Assembly: GCF_034555375.1 (NCBI RefSeq)
Contig: NZ_CP140706.1
Location: 5,261,001-5,325,000 of the forward strand
Length of the DNA stretch: 64,000 bases
Source: Pseudomonas sp. B33.4
GTDB taxonomy: Bacteria; Pseudomonadota; Gammaproteobacteria; Pseudomonadales; Pseudomonadaceae
Direction of reading: 5' to 3'
Shown: one piece after another, positions 35,279 to 44,686 of the stretch
Numbering within the stretch: position 1 is the first letter of the stretch
Layout: each line of letters opens with the position of its first letter
Notes under the pieces: model-generated
What the model saw: the letters and a program-made list of their open reading frames with translations, nothing else
What the model was told of the DNA's origin: nothing
The model's database searches: none
Position numbers and translations under genes: made by a program

Positions 35279-35653
35279 ATGAAAAAGCCAACACCCAATC
35301 CGCCAGAAACCGACGACACCTCACCCTACGAATCCCCTGATTCCAAGAAATTCCATGAAGCCGCCGAACGCGCCCTCGACCACTACCTCAAGCCCAATGC
35401 CTTAACCCTGCGCTTCCACAAACCCAGCACCATGTTCCAGGTCGCCCCCGAGCAGGACAGCGAAAGCCTTCTGGTACACGCCTGCGAATCCCTGGCCCAG
35501 GCCAGCCTCATGACCAGCGACATCGCCGCCTACATCGACCTGCCGCAACGGCGCACGATTCTGGCGATTCAGCAAATCATCATGCTCGCCGAACTGGCCG
35601 TGAATCGCGTGCTGGACAACCACGAAATATCCCAACCTCCGCCACACAGCTAA
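35279..35653 (+). CDS. DUF6124 (DUF3077-like) family protein
   Basis: A 124-residue cytoplasmic protein of unknown function in a family largely restricted to Pseudomonas. It has a polar N terminus (KPTPNPPETDDTSPYESPDS), a central HFHKPSTMF-like RFHKPSTMFQVAP and a helical C-terminal half (LLVHACESLAQASLMTSDIAAY, then IQQIIMLAELAVNRVLD). GGAG seven bases ahead of ATG 35279 sets the start. The structured leader precedes it and a repeat field follows right after the stop. Confidence 0.75.
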   Translation: MKKPTPNPPETDDTSPYESPDSKKFHEAAERALDHYLKPNALTLRFHKPSTMFQVAPEQDSESLLVHACESLAQASLMTSDIAAYIDLPQRRTILAIQQIIMLAELAVNRVLDNHEISQPPPHS

Positions 35654-36027
35654 AAGCCCTCACCCTAGCCCTCTCCCGGAGGGAGAGGGGACTGATCGAG
35701 GTGTCTGGGGGAGGTACGCCGACGTGCAATACCGAGTTGAACTCAGATTCTGAATCAGATCAAAAGCCCCTCACCCTAGCCCTCTCCCGGAGAGAGAGGG
35801 GACTGATCGAGGTGTTTGGGGGAGGTACGCCGACGTGCAATACCGAGTTGAACTCAGATTCTGAATCAGATCAAAAGCCCCTCACCCTAGCCCTCTCCCG
35901 GAGAGAGAGGGGACTGATCGAGGTGTTTGGGGGAGGTACGCCGACGTGCAATACCGAGTTGAACGCAAATTTTGAGAGGCCCACCAATCGGCTCCCTCTC
36001 CCTCGGGAGAGGGCTGGGGTGAGGGGA
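35652..36027. repeat. Tandem 111-bp 'CCCTCACCC' repeat, three copies
   Basis: Unit starts AAAAGCCC(C)TCACCCTAGCC at 35652, 35762 and 35873, so the period is 110-111 bp. Copies are almost identical, including the middle TACGCCGACGTGCAATACCG. The third diverges near 35965 and ends with the opposite-strand element (GGGAGAGGGCTGGGGTGAGG). A reading frame across it encodes only the repeat. Confidence 0.9.
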
Positions 36028-36129
36028 AAATCCACCACAAATCCAAAGCCGAACACCCGCTCTTCACCACTCAATAGGCCGAGTGTCAGCTCGCCTGCTT
36101 TTGATCTTGATCCACGAGCGACGTCGGAA

Positions 36130-36350
36130 GGCTGAGTGGAGGGATTGATCCGGGGGTGGGAGCGCAGCGACCGTTTGGCGCAGCCAAACACATCGAGAGG
36201 AGGTGCAGCGAAGCAAACCGTAGGCGATGCCCCCCGGATCGATCCCGGAGCGAAGGAACCCCGAGCCCCAGCGAGCGGGCCGCACGTAGGAGCAAGCGTT
36301 TTTTTGCTTACTTTTTTGAGGCGTTTGTCAAAAAAGTGAGTCGCCGTCAG
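36130..36350. repeat. Second Pseudomonas-type intergenic repeat
   Basis: The block beginning GAGTGGAGGGATTGATCCGG includes GGGAGCGCAGCGACCG, GAGGTGCAGCGAAGC, GGAGCGAAGGAACCCCGAGC and a run TTTTTTTGCTTACTTTTTTG followed by AAAAAAGTGAGTCGCCG. I have seen closely similar blocks repeatedly in pseudomonad intergenic regions. No gene or known RNA is evident. Together with the tandem repeat it fills almost the whole 895 bp between the DUF6124 gene and lon. Confidence 0.6.
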
Positions 36351-36548
36351 GGCGAAACCCTAAGCAGCCGTTACCGCAGCAACGGATATACACACCAACC
36401 CCAAAGAACATGGTCGGCCCAAAGGCCGCCAACCCCAAAGCGTGACGCCTGTCAAAACCCTGAACACACAAGCAGAAACATCCCCCGCCATTGAAACCAC
36501 CAACAGCCTGCCCCATCTAAGACCCATACCCCATTGCGCAGGTGCCCC

Positions 36549-38966
36549 ATGAGCGACCAGCAAGAATTCCCGGAAAACCCCGACGACTACAGCGAAGCCG
36601 AACACATCGAACACACCTCCAGCGGCAAAGGCCTCGCCCTGCCCGGCCAGAACCTGCCGGACAAGGTCTACATCATCCCGATCCACAACCGCCCGTTCTT
36701 CCCAGCCCAGGTCCTGCCGGTCATTGTCAACGAAGAACCGTGGGCCGAAACCCTCGAACTGGTCAGCAAATCCGAACACCACTCCCTGGCCCTGTTCTTC
36801 ATGGACACGCCCCAGGAAGACCCGCGCCACTTCGACACCGGCGCCCTGCCGCAATACGGCACCCTGGTCAAAGTCCACCACGCCAGCCGCGAAAACGGCA
36901 AACTGCAATTCGTCGCCCAAGGCCTGAGCCGCGTGCGCATCAAAACCTGGCTGAAACACCACCGCCCACCGTATCTGGTCGAAGTCGAATACCCGCACCA
37001 GCCCACCGAGCCGACCGACGAGGTCAAGGCCTACGGCATGGCGCTGATCAACGCGATCAAAGAACTGCTGCCGCTCAACCCGCTGTACAGCGAAGAGCTG
37101 AAAAACTACCTCAACCGCTTCAGCCCCAACGACCCGTCGCCGCTGACCGACTTCGCCGCCGCCCTGACCTCCGCCACCGGCCCCGAGCTGCAAGGCGTGC
37201 TCGACTGCGTGCCGATGCTCAAGCGAATGGAAAAAGTCCTGCCGATGCTGCGCAAGGAAGTCGAAGTCGCGCGCCTGCAAAAAGAGATATCGGCGGAAGT
37301 TAACCGCAAGATCGGCGAGCATCAGCGCGAGTTCTTCCTCAAGGAACAACTCAAGGTCATCCAGCAGGAACTCGGCCTGACCAAAGACGACCGCAGCGCC
37401 GACCTCGAACAGTTCGAACAACGCCTCGAAGGCAAAGTCCTCCCCGCGCAGGTGCAGAAACGCCTCGAAGAGGAGATGAACAAACTGTCGATCCTCGAGA
37501 CCGGCTCGCCGGAATACGCGGTGACCCGCAACTACCTCGACTGGGCGACCTCGGTGCCGTGGGGCGTCTACGGCGAGGACAAACTCGACCTCAAGCACGC
37601 GCGCAAAATCCTCGACAAACACCACGCCGGCCTCGATGACATCAAGGATCGCATCCTCGAATTCCTCGCCGTTGGTGCTTATAAAGGTGAGATCAGCGGT
37701 TCCATCGTGCTGCTGGTCGGCCCGCCGGGCGTGGGTAAAACCAGCGTTGGCAAATCCATCGCCGAATCCCTCGGCCGGCCGTTCTACCGTTTCAGCCTCG
37801 GCGGCATGCGCGACGAAGCCGAGATCAAGGGCCATCGCCGCACTTATATCGGCGCACAGCCGGGCAAACTGGTGCAGGCGTTGAAAGATGTCGAAGTGAT
37901 GAACCCGGTGATCATGCTCGACGAGATCGACAAGATGGGCCAGAGCTACCAGGGCGACCCGGCCTCGGCACTGCTGGAAACCCTCGACCCGGAGCAGAAC
38001 GTCGAATTCCTCGACCACTACCTCGACCTGCGCATGGACCTGTCGAAAGTCCTGTTCGTCTGCACCGCCAACACCCTCGATTCGATTCCGGGGCCGTTGC
38101 TCGACCGCATGGAAGTGATTCGCCTGTCGGGCTACATCACCGAAGAGAAAGTCGCCATCGCCAAGCGTCACCTGTGGCCGAAACTGCTGGAAAAGGCCGG
38201 CGTGTCCAAGGGCAGCCTGAGCATCAGCGACAGCGCGCTCAAAGCCTTGATCGACGGTTACGCCCGTGAAGCCGGCGTGCGCCAGCTCGAGAAGCAAATG
38301 GGCAAACTGGTGCGCAAAGCGGTGATGAAACTCATCGACGAGCCGAAAGCGGTGATCAAACTCGGGCCGAAAGACCTCGAAGCGTCACTCGGCCATCCGG
38401 TATTCCGCAACGAACAAGTGCTGTCCGGCACTGGCGTGATTACCGGCCTGGCCTGGACCAGCATGGGCGGCGCAACCTTGCCGATTGAAGCGACGCGGAT
38501 CCACACGCTCAATCGTGGCTTCAAACTCACCGGGCAACTGGGCGATGTAATGAAGGAATCGGCGGAGATCGCCTACAGCTATGTCAGCTCGCACCTGAAA
38601 CAATTCGGCGGTGACGCGAAGTTCTTCGACGAAGCCTTCGTCCACCTGCACGTACCCGAAGGTGCAACGCCGAAAGACGGCCCGAGCGCCGGCGTAACCA
38701 TGGCCAGCGCCCTGCTCTCGCTTGCGCGTAATCAGCCGCCGAAAAAAGGTGTGGCGATGACTGGTGAACTGACCCTGACCGGGCATGTACTGCCGATTGG
38801 CGGCGTGCGCGAGAAGGTGATTGCGGCGCGGCGGCAGAAGATTTTCGAATTGATTTTGCCGGAACCGAACCGGGGTAACTTTGAGGAACTGCCGGATTAT
38901 CTGAAGGAAGGTATAACCGTGCATTTCGCCAAGCGGTTTGCCGATGTGGCGAAGGTACTGTTCTGA
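36549..38966 (+). CDS. lon: ATP-dependent Lon protease
   Basis: An 805-residue AAA+ serine protease. The substrate-binding LON domain is at about 40-240. The ATPase has Walker A GPPGVGKT and Walker B VIMLDEIDKM. The proteolytic dyad is Ser713 (PKDGPSAG) and Lys756 (GGVREKVIAA), 43 residues apart as in E. coli Lon. Pseudomonas often carries two lon genes; this divergent one next to gcd matches the arrangement I recall in P. putida. I chose ATG 36549; the ribosome site is weak, and 170 bases of repeat DNA lie shortly upstream. Confidence 0.93.
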   Translation: MSDQQEFPENPDDYSEAEHIEHTSSGKGLALPGQNLPDKVYIIPIHNRPFFPAQVLPVIVNEEPWAETLELVSKSEHHSLALFFMDTPQEDPRHFDTGALPQYGTLVKVHHASRENGKLQFVAQGLSRVRIKTWLKHHRPPYLVEVEYPHQPTEPTDEVKAYGMALINAIKELLPLNPLYSEELKNYLNRFSPNDPSPLTDFAAALTSATGPELQGVLDCVPMLKRMEKVLPMLRKEVEVARLQKEISAEVNRKIGEHQREFFLKEQLKVIQQELGLTKDDRSADLEQFEQRLEGKVLPAQVQKRLEEEMNKLSILETGSPEYAVTRNYLDWATSVPWGVYGEDKLDLKHARKILDKHHAGLDDIKDRILEFLAVGAYKGEISGSIVLLVGPPGVGKTSVGKSIAESLGRPFYRFSLGGMRDEAEIKGHRRTYIGAQPGKLVQALKDVEVMNPVIMLDEIDKMGQSYQGDPASALLETLDPEQNVEFLDHYLDLRMDLSKVLFVCTANTLDSIPGPLLDRMEVIRLSGYITEEKVAIAKRHLWPKLLEKAGVSKGSLSISDSALKALIDGYAREAGVRQLEKQMGKLVRKAVMKLIDEPKAVIKLGPKDLEASLGHPVFRNEQVLSGTGVITGLAWTSMGGATLPIEATRIHTLNRGFKLTGQLGDVMKESAEIAYSYVSSHLKQFGGDAKFFDEAFVHLHVPEGATPKDGPSAGVTMASALLSLARNQPPKKGVAMTGELTLTGHVLPIGGVREKVIAARRQKIFELILPEPNRGNFEELPDYLKEGITVHFAKRFADVAKVLF

Positions 38967-38980
38967 CCGGTAGCCGGTAG

Positions 38981-39156
38981 CCCCTCACCCCAGCCCTCTC
39001 CCCCAGGAGAGGGAGCCAACCGAGCGGTCTTGCGCTATGCGCCGACCTGAAACACCGGGTCGATTATGGATTCGCTGACGCACGCTCAGGTCGGCGTACC
39101 TCGCCAATATCCCCCGATCAGTCCCCTCTCCCTCTGGGAGAGGGCTAGGGTGAGGG
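38981..39156. repeat. Inverted 'CCCTCACCC' intergenic repeat
   Basis: Starts CCCCTCACCCCAGCCCTCTC and ends with AGAGGGCTAGGGTGAGGG in the opposite orientation; the arms can pair across about 100 bp. It fills the gap after lon. Confidence 0.87.
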
Positions 39157-39231
39157 CTTGGCGTTGTCACACTTTGTCTCATCTTCAGTTATGCTCGCCG
39201 TTCGTCGTGAACGCCCGGAGCCGCTGACCTT

Positions 39232-39624
39232 ATGTCCCCCACTCGCCTGTTTCTCCCCTTCGCCCTCTCGTTGCTGGCCGCTTGCGCCACGCAACCGAAA
39301 CACAACGTGACCGTGGAAAAACAAAGCGAATGCCCCGTACGGCTCACCAACGGGCAAAACCTCATCATCATGCTGCCAAGCAACCCGACCACGGGTTATC
39401 GCTGGGCCATTCAGGATTCCGCCGGTGGCGTGCTGCGCGCGCTCAGCCCCGAGGTCTACAGCAATCCGGAAGATGCTGGTGTCGTTGGTGCTGCGGGTCT
39501 GTCGACCTGGCGCTTCCAGGCTTTTGCCCCCGGCACAGGGCGTCTGCGCCTGACCTCGCAGCAGCCGTGGGCACCAGAAGTGTTGCCGGTGGAAACCTTT
39601 GACTGCGCCATTTCGGTGAACTGA
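39232..39624 (+). CDS. Chagasin-like (I42) cysteine protease inhibitor, predicted lipoprotein
   Basis: A 130-residue exported protein. A lipobox LLAAC (Cys18) suggests lipid anchoring. The motif NPTTGYRW, at about residues 53-60, is the BC-loop signature of chagasin-family inhibitors of papain-like proteases; a later G-x-x-x-W-x-F-like segment (GLSTWRFQAF) matches the DE loop. GGAG precedes the ATG. The likely role is protection of the cell envelope from cysteine proteases. It lies just ahead of, and likely with, the YhhN-type gene. Confidence 0.83.
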   Translation: MSPTRLFLPFALSLLAACATQPKHNVTVEKQSECPVRLTNGQNLIIMLPSNPTTGYRWAIQDSAGGVLRALSPEVYSNPEDAGVVGAAGLSTWRFQAFAPGTGRLRLTSQQPWAPEVLPVETFDCAISVN

Positions 39625-39626
39625 TC

Positions 39627-40271
39627 GTGGGCTGGCTGATTCTGGCGCTGATGGGCGCGGTGACATTTCTCTACGGTGTCAGCACGCATGCAGCGTTGCT
39701 GTGTCTGTTGGTCAAACCGTTGCCGGTGCTGGCGCTGCTCGGCTGGCTGCACGATGCACCGCCCAGCGACTACCGGCGCTGGATCAGCCTCGGCCTGATT
39801 TTCTCGCTGCTCGGTGATGTGTTGCTGGCGTGGCCGGGGGATTTGTTTGTATTCGGTCTTGGCGCGTTTCTGGTCGCGCATCTGGCGTACCTGAAGGCTT
39901 ATCTGAGTGACTGCAAGCGTCTGGCGATATTGCCGCTGGTACTTGCCCTCGCAGTCGGTGCGGTGCTGCTGGGGCTTCTGATTTCCAGTGGGCTCGGGCC
40001 GTTGCTGGTGCCGGTGATTGTTTACGGCACGGCGATCAGCGCGATGCTTTGGCGCGCCCTTGCCCGCCTCGGTACAGATGTGCCGAAACGCTCGGCACTG
40101 TTGGCGGCGGGCGGTGCGCTGGCGTTTGTGTTCTCTGACAGCGTGATCGGCGTTGATCGCTTTGTATCGCCATTCCACGCCGCGCCATACATCATCATCC
40201 TCAGCTACTGGCTGGGCCAGTGGGGCATTGCGGCCTCCGCGTTCTCCCAAAGCAAACGCGCTAGCCTTTAA
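39627..40271 (+). CDS. YhhN-family membrane protein (lysoplasmalogenase-like)
   Basis: A 214-residue protein with seven to eight hydrophobic segments. LIFSLLGDVLLAWP and GALAFVFSDSVIGVDRF carry the Asp and Ser-Asp of the YhhN/TMEM86 family, whose members hydrolyse lysoplasmalogen. The start is GTG at 39627, 2 bp after the preceding stop codon, so the two genes are co-transcribed. Bacterial substrates of the family are not well settled. Confidence 0.82.
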   Translation: MGWLILALMGAVTFLYGVSTHAALLCLLVKPLPVLALLGWLHDAPPSDYRRWISLGLIFSLLGDVLLAWPGDLFVFGLGAFLVAHLAYLKAYLSDCKRLAILPLVLALAVGAVLLGLLISSGLGPLLVPVIVYGTAISAMLWRALARLGTDVPKRSALLAAGGALAFVFSDSVIGVDRFVSPFHAAPYIIILSYWLGQWGIAASAFSQSKRASL

Positions 40272-40345
40272 AAGATCGCAGCCTGCGGCAGCTCCTACAG
40301 AAAACCGCATTCCCATGTAGGCGCTGCCGAGAGCTGCGATCTTTT
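40270..40345. repeat. Inverted repeat (GATCGCAGCCTGCGGCAGCTCC type)
   Basis: AAAAGATCGCAGCCTGCGGC at 40270 is complemented by GAGAGCTGCGATCTTTT ending at 40345. A fourth repeat family, distinct from the REPs described elsewhere in this window. It lies between the YhhN-like gene and cmoA and overlaps the last 2 bp of the former. Confidence 0.85.
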
Positions 40346-40433
40346 GATTTGCCGCTTTATCAGACAACCCAAGCATCCCGCCGCCACTTTGGCTAAAATG
40401 CCGGCCTTTTCCCCCGACACCGCCGGAACCGCC

Positions 40434-41177
40434 GTGAGCAAAGAACCCGATCGTATTTTCGCCAAGCCTTTGGCCCAGGTGCCTGACTTCGCCTTCAATG
40501 AAGACGTGGTGCGGGTGTTCCCGGACATGATCAAGCGCTCGGTGCCGGGTTACCCGACCATCGTCGAAAACCTCGGCGTGCTCGCGGCGCAGTTCGCCCA
40601 GCCGAACAGCGTGCTCTACGACCTCGGTTCATCGCTGGGCGCGGTCACTCAAGCCCTGCGCCGTCATGTGCGCACGGACGGTTGCCGGGTTATCGCGGTG
40701 GATAACTCGGCGGCGATGGTCGAACGCTGCCGCGAGTACCTCAACGGTCAGGACTCGATGTTCCAGGAGTTGCTGCCGGTGGAAGTGATCGAAGGCGACA
40801 TCCTCGCCCTCGATTTCCAGCCTGCTTCGGTGGTGGCGCTGAACTTCACGCTGCAATTCATCGCCCCGGATCAACGCACTGCGCTGCTCTCGCGCATTCG
40901 CCAATCGTTGCTGCCGGGCGGCGCGTTGATTCTGTCGGAGAAGCTGCGCTTCAACGATGCCGAAGAACATGCGTTGCTCACCGATCTGCACGTCGCCTTC
41001 AAACGCGCCAACGGCTACAGCGAACTGGAAATCGCCCAGAAGCGCAGCGCCATCGAAAACGTCATGAAGCCCGACAGCCTCGAAGAACACCGCGATCGTC
41101 TGTTGGCCGCCGGGTTCTCGAAAGTCGTGCCGTGGTTCCAGTGTCTTAACTTTGCCTCGTTGATTGCCTTGCCATGA
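40434..41177 (+). CDS. cmoA: Carboxy-S-adenosylmethionine synthase CmoA
   Basis: A 247-residue enzyme converting prephenate and SAM to carboxy-SAM for wobble uridine (cmo5U34) modification in tRNA. The SAM pocket has [13 protein letters not shown] and [14 protein letters not shown]; later LNFTLQFI and ILSEKLRF are characteristic. The family starts [13 protein letters not shown], which sets the start as GTG 40434 even though the frame extends to 40344. CmoB follows with a 4-bp overlap. Confidence 0.95.
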   Translation: MSKEPDRIFAKPLAQVPDFAFNEDVVRVFPDMIKRSVPGYPTIVENLGVLAAQFAQPNSVLYDLGSSLGAVTQALRRHVRTDGCRVIAVDNSAAMVERCREYLNGQDSMFQELLPVEVIEGDILALDFQPASVVALNFTLQFIAPDQRTALLSRIRQSLLPGGALILSEKLRFNDAEEHALLTDLHVAFKRANGYSELEIAQKRSAIENVMKPDSLEEHRDRLLAAGFSKVVPWFQCLNFASLIALP

Positions 41178-42130
41178 TTGATCTGTCCCCCCTCGCCCGC
41201 CGTCTGGCCGGTACACCGCTGGCCGAATGGGCCAACACCCTGCAAGCGCAACTCGACAAGAAAATGGAGAAAGGTCACGGCGACCTGGAGCGCTGGCAAA
41301 GTGCGCTGGATGCCTTGCCGAAGATTCAGCCGAGCGAAATCGATCTGCTCAACGGTTTGAAACTCGACACCGATTGCGACGATGAAACCCGCGCGCAGAT
41401 GCACACCGCATTGATGGGCCTGTCGCCGTGGCGCAAAGGGCCGTTCGATTTGTTTGGTGTGCACGTCGACACCGAATGGCGTTCGGACTGGAAGTGGTCA
41501 CGGGTTGCACCGCATCTGGATCTGAAAGGCAAACGCATCCTCGATGTCGGCTGCGGCAACGGTTACTACATGTGGCGCATGCTCGGTGCCGGTGCGGACA
41601 GCGTGATTGGTGTTGACCCAAACTGGCTGTTCTTCTGCCAGTTCCAGGCCGTGCAACGCTATCTGTCAGAGCCAAATGCCTGGCACCTGCCCTTCCCGTT
41701 CGAAGACCTGCCGCCGAATCTGGAAGGATTCGACACCGTGTTTTCGATGGGCGTGTTTTATCACCGTCGTTCGCCGATCGAGCATTTGCTGGCGCTGAAA
41801 GATTGCCTGGTCAAGGGCGGCGAGCTGGTGCTGGAAACGCTGGTGGTCGAAGGCGACAAGCATCAGGTGCTGGTGCCGGAAGATCGTTATGCGCAAATGC
41901 GTAACGTGTGGTTCCTGCCGTCGGTGCCGGCGCTGGAGTTGTGGTTGCGTCGTGCGGGGTTCACCGACATTCGTTGCGTGGATGTCAGCACGACAACGGT
42001 TGAAGAGCAGCGTGGTACGGAGTGGATGAAGTATCAGTCGTTGAGTGATTTCCTTGATCCGGAAGATCACAGCAAAACGATTGAAGGATTGCCAGCACCG
42101 ATGCGTGCGGTGATTGTCGCGAAGAAGTAA
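41174..42130 (+). CDS. cmoB: tRNA U34 carboxymethyltransferase CmoB
   Basis: A 318-residue SAM-fold enzyme transferring the carboxymethyl group of carboxy-SAM to 5-hydroxyuridine at tRNA position 34. The nucleotide motif [16 protein letters not shown] sits at about 121-136. Further marks are [20 protein letters not shown] and [16 protein letters not shown]. It overlaps the cmoA stop codon (ATGA). Confidence 0.96.
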   Translation: MIDLSPLARRLAGTPLAEWANTLQAQLDKKMEKGHGDLERWQSALDALPKIQPSEIDLLNGLKLDTDCDDETRAQMHTALMGLSPWRKGPFDLFGVHVDTEWRSDWKWSRVAPHLDLKGKRILDVGCGNGYYMWRMLGAGADSVIGVDPNWLFFCQFQAVQRYLSEPNAWHLPFPFEDLPPNLEGFDTVFSMGVFYHRRSPIEHLLALKDCLVKGGELVLETLVVEGDKHQVLVPEDRYAQMRNVWFLPSVPALELWLRRAGFTDIRCVDVSTTTVEEQRGTEWMKYQSLSDFLDPEDHSKTIEGLPAPMRAVIVAKK

Positions 42131-42160
42131 TCCAACCTCTCAAACACCGCGCTGAGCCCA

Positions 42161-42416
42161 CCCCTCACCCCAGCCCTCTCCCCAAGGAGAGGGAGCCGAC
42201 TTTTGGGCTTTTCAATAGCTGGGCTCAACTCGATATCCTGGTCGCCATATTTCTACCAATCACCTCGGTCAGTCCCCTGTACCTCTGGGAGAGGGAGCTG
42301 ATCGTTGAGCTTTTCAAAACTTGAGTTCGACTCGGTATCTCAGGTCGACGGACTTGGCCCATCCAGCTCGGTCAGTCCCCTCTCCCCCCGGGAGAGGGTT
42401 AGGGTGAGGGGCTTTT
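42161..42416. repeat. Composite 'CCCTCACCC' repeat overlapping the end of tadA
   Basis: Begins CCCCTCACCCCAGCCCTCTC and ends GAGAGGGTTAGGGTGAGGGG. An interior TCGGTCAGTCCCCTGTACCT repeats the same block at 42269 and again near 42369. It separates cmoB and tadA, and supplies the tadA stop codon. Confidence 0.85.
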
Positions 42417-42899
42417 GGCTCTTCGGGCGCGGAAGAACTCGGTCAACACCGCGCCACATTCCTCCGCCAGCACCCCGCCTTCATACAACACCCGGTGATT
42501 CAAAAAGCCCTGGGTGAAAAACTGCCCCTGACTCTGCACAATCCCCGCCTTCGGCTCCAGCGCGCCGTACACCACCCGCGCCACCCGCGAATGCACGATC
42601 AAACCGGCGCACATGCTGCACGGTTCCAGCGTCACATACAGGGTGCTTCCCGGCAGCCGATAGTTATCCACCGCTTGCGCGGCCGCGCGGATAGCGACCA
42701 TCTCCGCATGGGCACTCGGGTCACTGGCGCTGATCGGGCAGTTGAAACCGCGCCCGATGATCTCACCGTCCTGCACCAGCACCGCACCCACCGGCACTTC
42801 ACCCAGCGCAGCACCTTGCGCGGCAAGGGCCAGGGCTTCGCGCATGAAATCACGGTCACGGCTGCGGTCAACGATCGCCGCAGGGCGAATCTGGCGCAT
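42399..42899 (-). CDS. tadA: tRNA-specific adenosine deaminase TadA
   Basis: A 166-residue zinc enzyme that converts A34 to inosine in tRNA-Arg. It has HAEMVAIRAA (zinc ligand and catalytic Glu) and PCSMCAG (two zinc cysteines). The start ATG 42899 overlaps the stop codon of the multicopper oxidase gene as TGATG, giving coupled translation. The last five codons (KSPSP) and the TAA lie in the repeat element, so the C terminus has been rewritten by it. Confidence 0.94.
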   Translation of the reverse strand: MRQIRPAAIVDRSRDRDFMREALALAAQGAALGEVPVGAVLVQDGEIIGRGFNCPISASDPSAHAEMVAIRAAAQAVDNYRLPGSTLYVTLEPCSMCAGLIVHSRVARVVYGALEPKAGIVQSQGQFFTQGFLNHRVLYEGGVLAEECGAVLTEFFRARRAKSPSP

Positions 42900-44275
42900 C
42901 ACTTCACCTCGATGGCGGCCATCAGGCCGGTTTCCATGTGGTCGATCACGTGGCAGTGGAACATCCACACACCGGGATTATCGGCCACCAACGCCACTTG
43001 CGCGCGCTCGTTCTTGCCCAACAAATAAGTGTCGGTGAAGTACGGAATAATCTTGTGCCGATTCGACGCGATCACCTTGAAACTCATGCCGTGCAGGTGG
43101 ATCGGGTGCTGATACTGGGTCATGTTCTTCAATTCGAAGATGTAGCTCTGCCCCAGTTTCAGACTGGCAATCGGTCGATCAGCACAGGTCTTGTCAGTGA
43201 TGTCCCAAGCCTTGCCGTTGATCTGCCAGAGGCTCGGCGGCCTGCCGTTGTCGACATTGACCGACACCGAACCGACCCATTCGAAATTGAAGTTGAGTTT
43301 CTCGGCTTTGGCCAGGTCCGGCTCTGCTACCGGGTTGGCCGGCAGCGCTTTCGGCCAGTCAGTCGGCGCATCGTTATTGGCCACCGAACGCAGCGTGCCC
43401 AGACGCACCGGGCCGTTACGCAGCGACAACTCTTCACCCGCTGCCGGCGCCTTGATTGCCAGGCAAATGCGCATGCCCGGGCCGAGCCAGTATTCCTTGC
43501 CCAGTGGGCGCGGCTCGACCGGGTTGCCGTCCAGCGCATAAATCTTCGCTTCAACGCCGGGAATGTTGATGCGGTAAGTCAGCGTGTTGTCGAGGTTGAG
43601 CAAACGCACCCGGGTGATCTGCCCGGCCGGCAGTTCGATCACCGGGGTCGGCACACCGTTGATTGTCGACAAACGCCCCGCCGTGCCGCCACGCGCCGCT
43701 TCACGGGGAATGCTGAACTCGACGAAATTGCCTTCGTCATCAATGTGCCAATTCTTTAGGCTCAGGGTCTTTTCGTACTTGAAACCAGTGGGCTCGCGCT
43801 CTTCGATGATCAGCGGCCCGACCAGCCCCCGCCCGAGTTCTTCGCTGCTGCTGACGTGTGGGTGATACCAGTAGCTGCCGGCATCCGGTACGCGGAACTT
43901 GTAATCGAAGTACTCGCCCGGCAACACCGGCAGTTGCGACACGTACGGCACGCCGTCCATTTCCAGCGGCAGACGAATGCCGTGCCAGTGAATGGTCGTC
44001 GCCACCGGCAGATGGTTGATGAAGCGCACCCGCAGCCATTCACCCTGACGCACGCGCAACTCGGTGCCCGGCGCCGACGGGCCGAATGCCCAAGCCTCGG
44101 TCTTGTGCCCCGGCACCAGCTCCACGTCCAGTGGCGCGGCGATCAGCTCGTAATCGTGCCCAGCCTCAGCGTCAGCCATTTTCCCGAGCCAATAACGCGA
44201 CGCGCCCCCCGCTCCGACACCAACGACAACAAGACCGGCCAGGCCACCGAGGATTTGGCGACGGGTAAAGGACAT
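42899..44275 (-). CDS. TAT-exported multicopper oxidase
   Basis: A 458-residue periplasmic multicopper oxidase. The N terminus SFTRRQILGG is a twin-arginine signal. All four copper motifs are visible: HWHG, WYHPH, HPIHLHG and HCHVIDHMETG. Such enzymes oxidise Cu(I), phenols or other small electron donors with oxygen. ATG 44275 is preceded by GAGG. Next to tadA, as I recall in P. aeruginosa (PA3767-PA3768). Confidence 0.9.
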   Translation of the reverse strand: MSFTRRQILGGLAGLVVVGVGAGGASRYWLGKMADAEAGHDYELIAAPLDVELVPGHKTEAWAFGPSAPGTELRVRQGEWLRVRFINHLPVATTIHWHGIRLPLEMDGVPYVSQLPVLPGEYFDYKFRVPDAGSYWYHPHVSSSEELGRGLVGPLIIEEREPTGFKYEKTLSLKNWHIDDEGNFVEFSIPREAARGGTAGRLSTINGVPTPVIELPAGQITRVRLLNLDNTLTYRINIPGVEAKIYALDGNPVEPRPLGKEYWLGPGMRICLAIKAPAAGEELSLRNGPVRLGTLRSVANNDAPTDWPKALPANPVAEPDLAKAEKLNFNFEWVGSVSVNVDNGRPPSLWQINGKAWDITDKTCADRPIASLKLGQSYIFELKNMTQYQHPIHLHGMSFKVIASNRHKIIPYFTDTYLLGKNERAQVALVADNPGVWMFHCHVIDHMETGLMAAIEVK

Positions 44276-44393
44276 GAACTCAACTACCTCACGTATCAGC
44301 GACAGACCCCTGAAGGCCCGTAAAAGGCGAATACGATACACCTGCGGTTGAGAAACAGTAAGGGCGACCTGAGGCCGCACGCCACTGATCGGC

Positions 44394-44684
44394 TTACGGT
44401 CGCAGCCCGGTAATCAAATGCACCACACCACCCTCCAAGGGCATGACGCCCGCAATACCAGCGGCGCTCAACGCCTGTTGATCCATGCTCGACACATCAC
44501 GCAAAACAACCCGCACCCGCGTCAGCGCTAGCGGTTGCTGCGATTGAAGATTATCCACTCCGCCCAGCGCCGCAACGATAGCGGCGCTCAACTCGCCAGT
44601 CGGCTCGGCCGGTGCTTTCGGTGTGTCCGCGACCAGATCCGGTGTCAGGGCTTTCCAGAATGCCTTCTGCAATTGATCGAACAT
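44394..44684 (-). CDS. Degenerate PTS EIIB (glucose family) subunit
   Basis: A 96-residue EIIB-domain protein, last in the trehalose PTS operon. ALGGVDNLQSQQPLALTRVRV aligns with LGGSDNL...HCVTRLRL of TreP, but the phospho-acceptor Cys is replaced (Ala53 at the aligned position). It contains no cysteine at all, so it cannot carry phosphate in the usual way. It may be regulatory or a remnant. ATG 44684 lies immediately after the HPr-EI stop codon. Confidence 0.75.
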   Translation of the reverse strand: MFDQLQKAFWKALTPDLVADTPKAPAEPTGELSAAIVAALGGVDNLQSQQPLALTRVRVVLRDVSSMDQQALSAAGIAGVMPLEGGVVHLITGLRP

Positions 44685-44686
44685 GT

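Noticed and set aside
35652..35980. CRISPR array
   Set aside because: Direct repeats are contiguous with 111-bp period and no variable spacers; no cas genes nearby.
35701..36135. Repetitive 144-residue protein with GGGTPTCNTEL units
   Set aside because: It is only a translation of the 111-bp intergenic repeat; no ribosome site.
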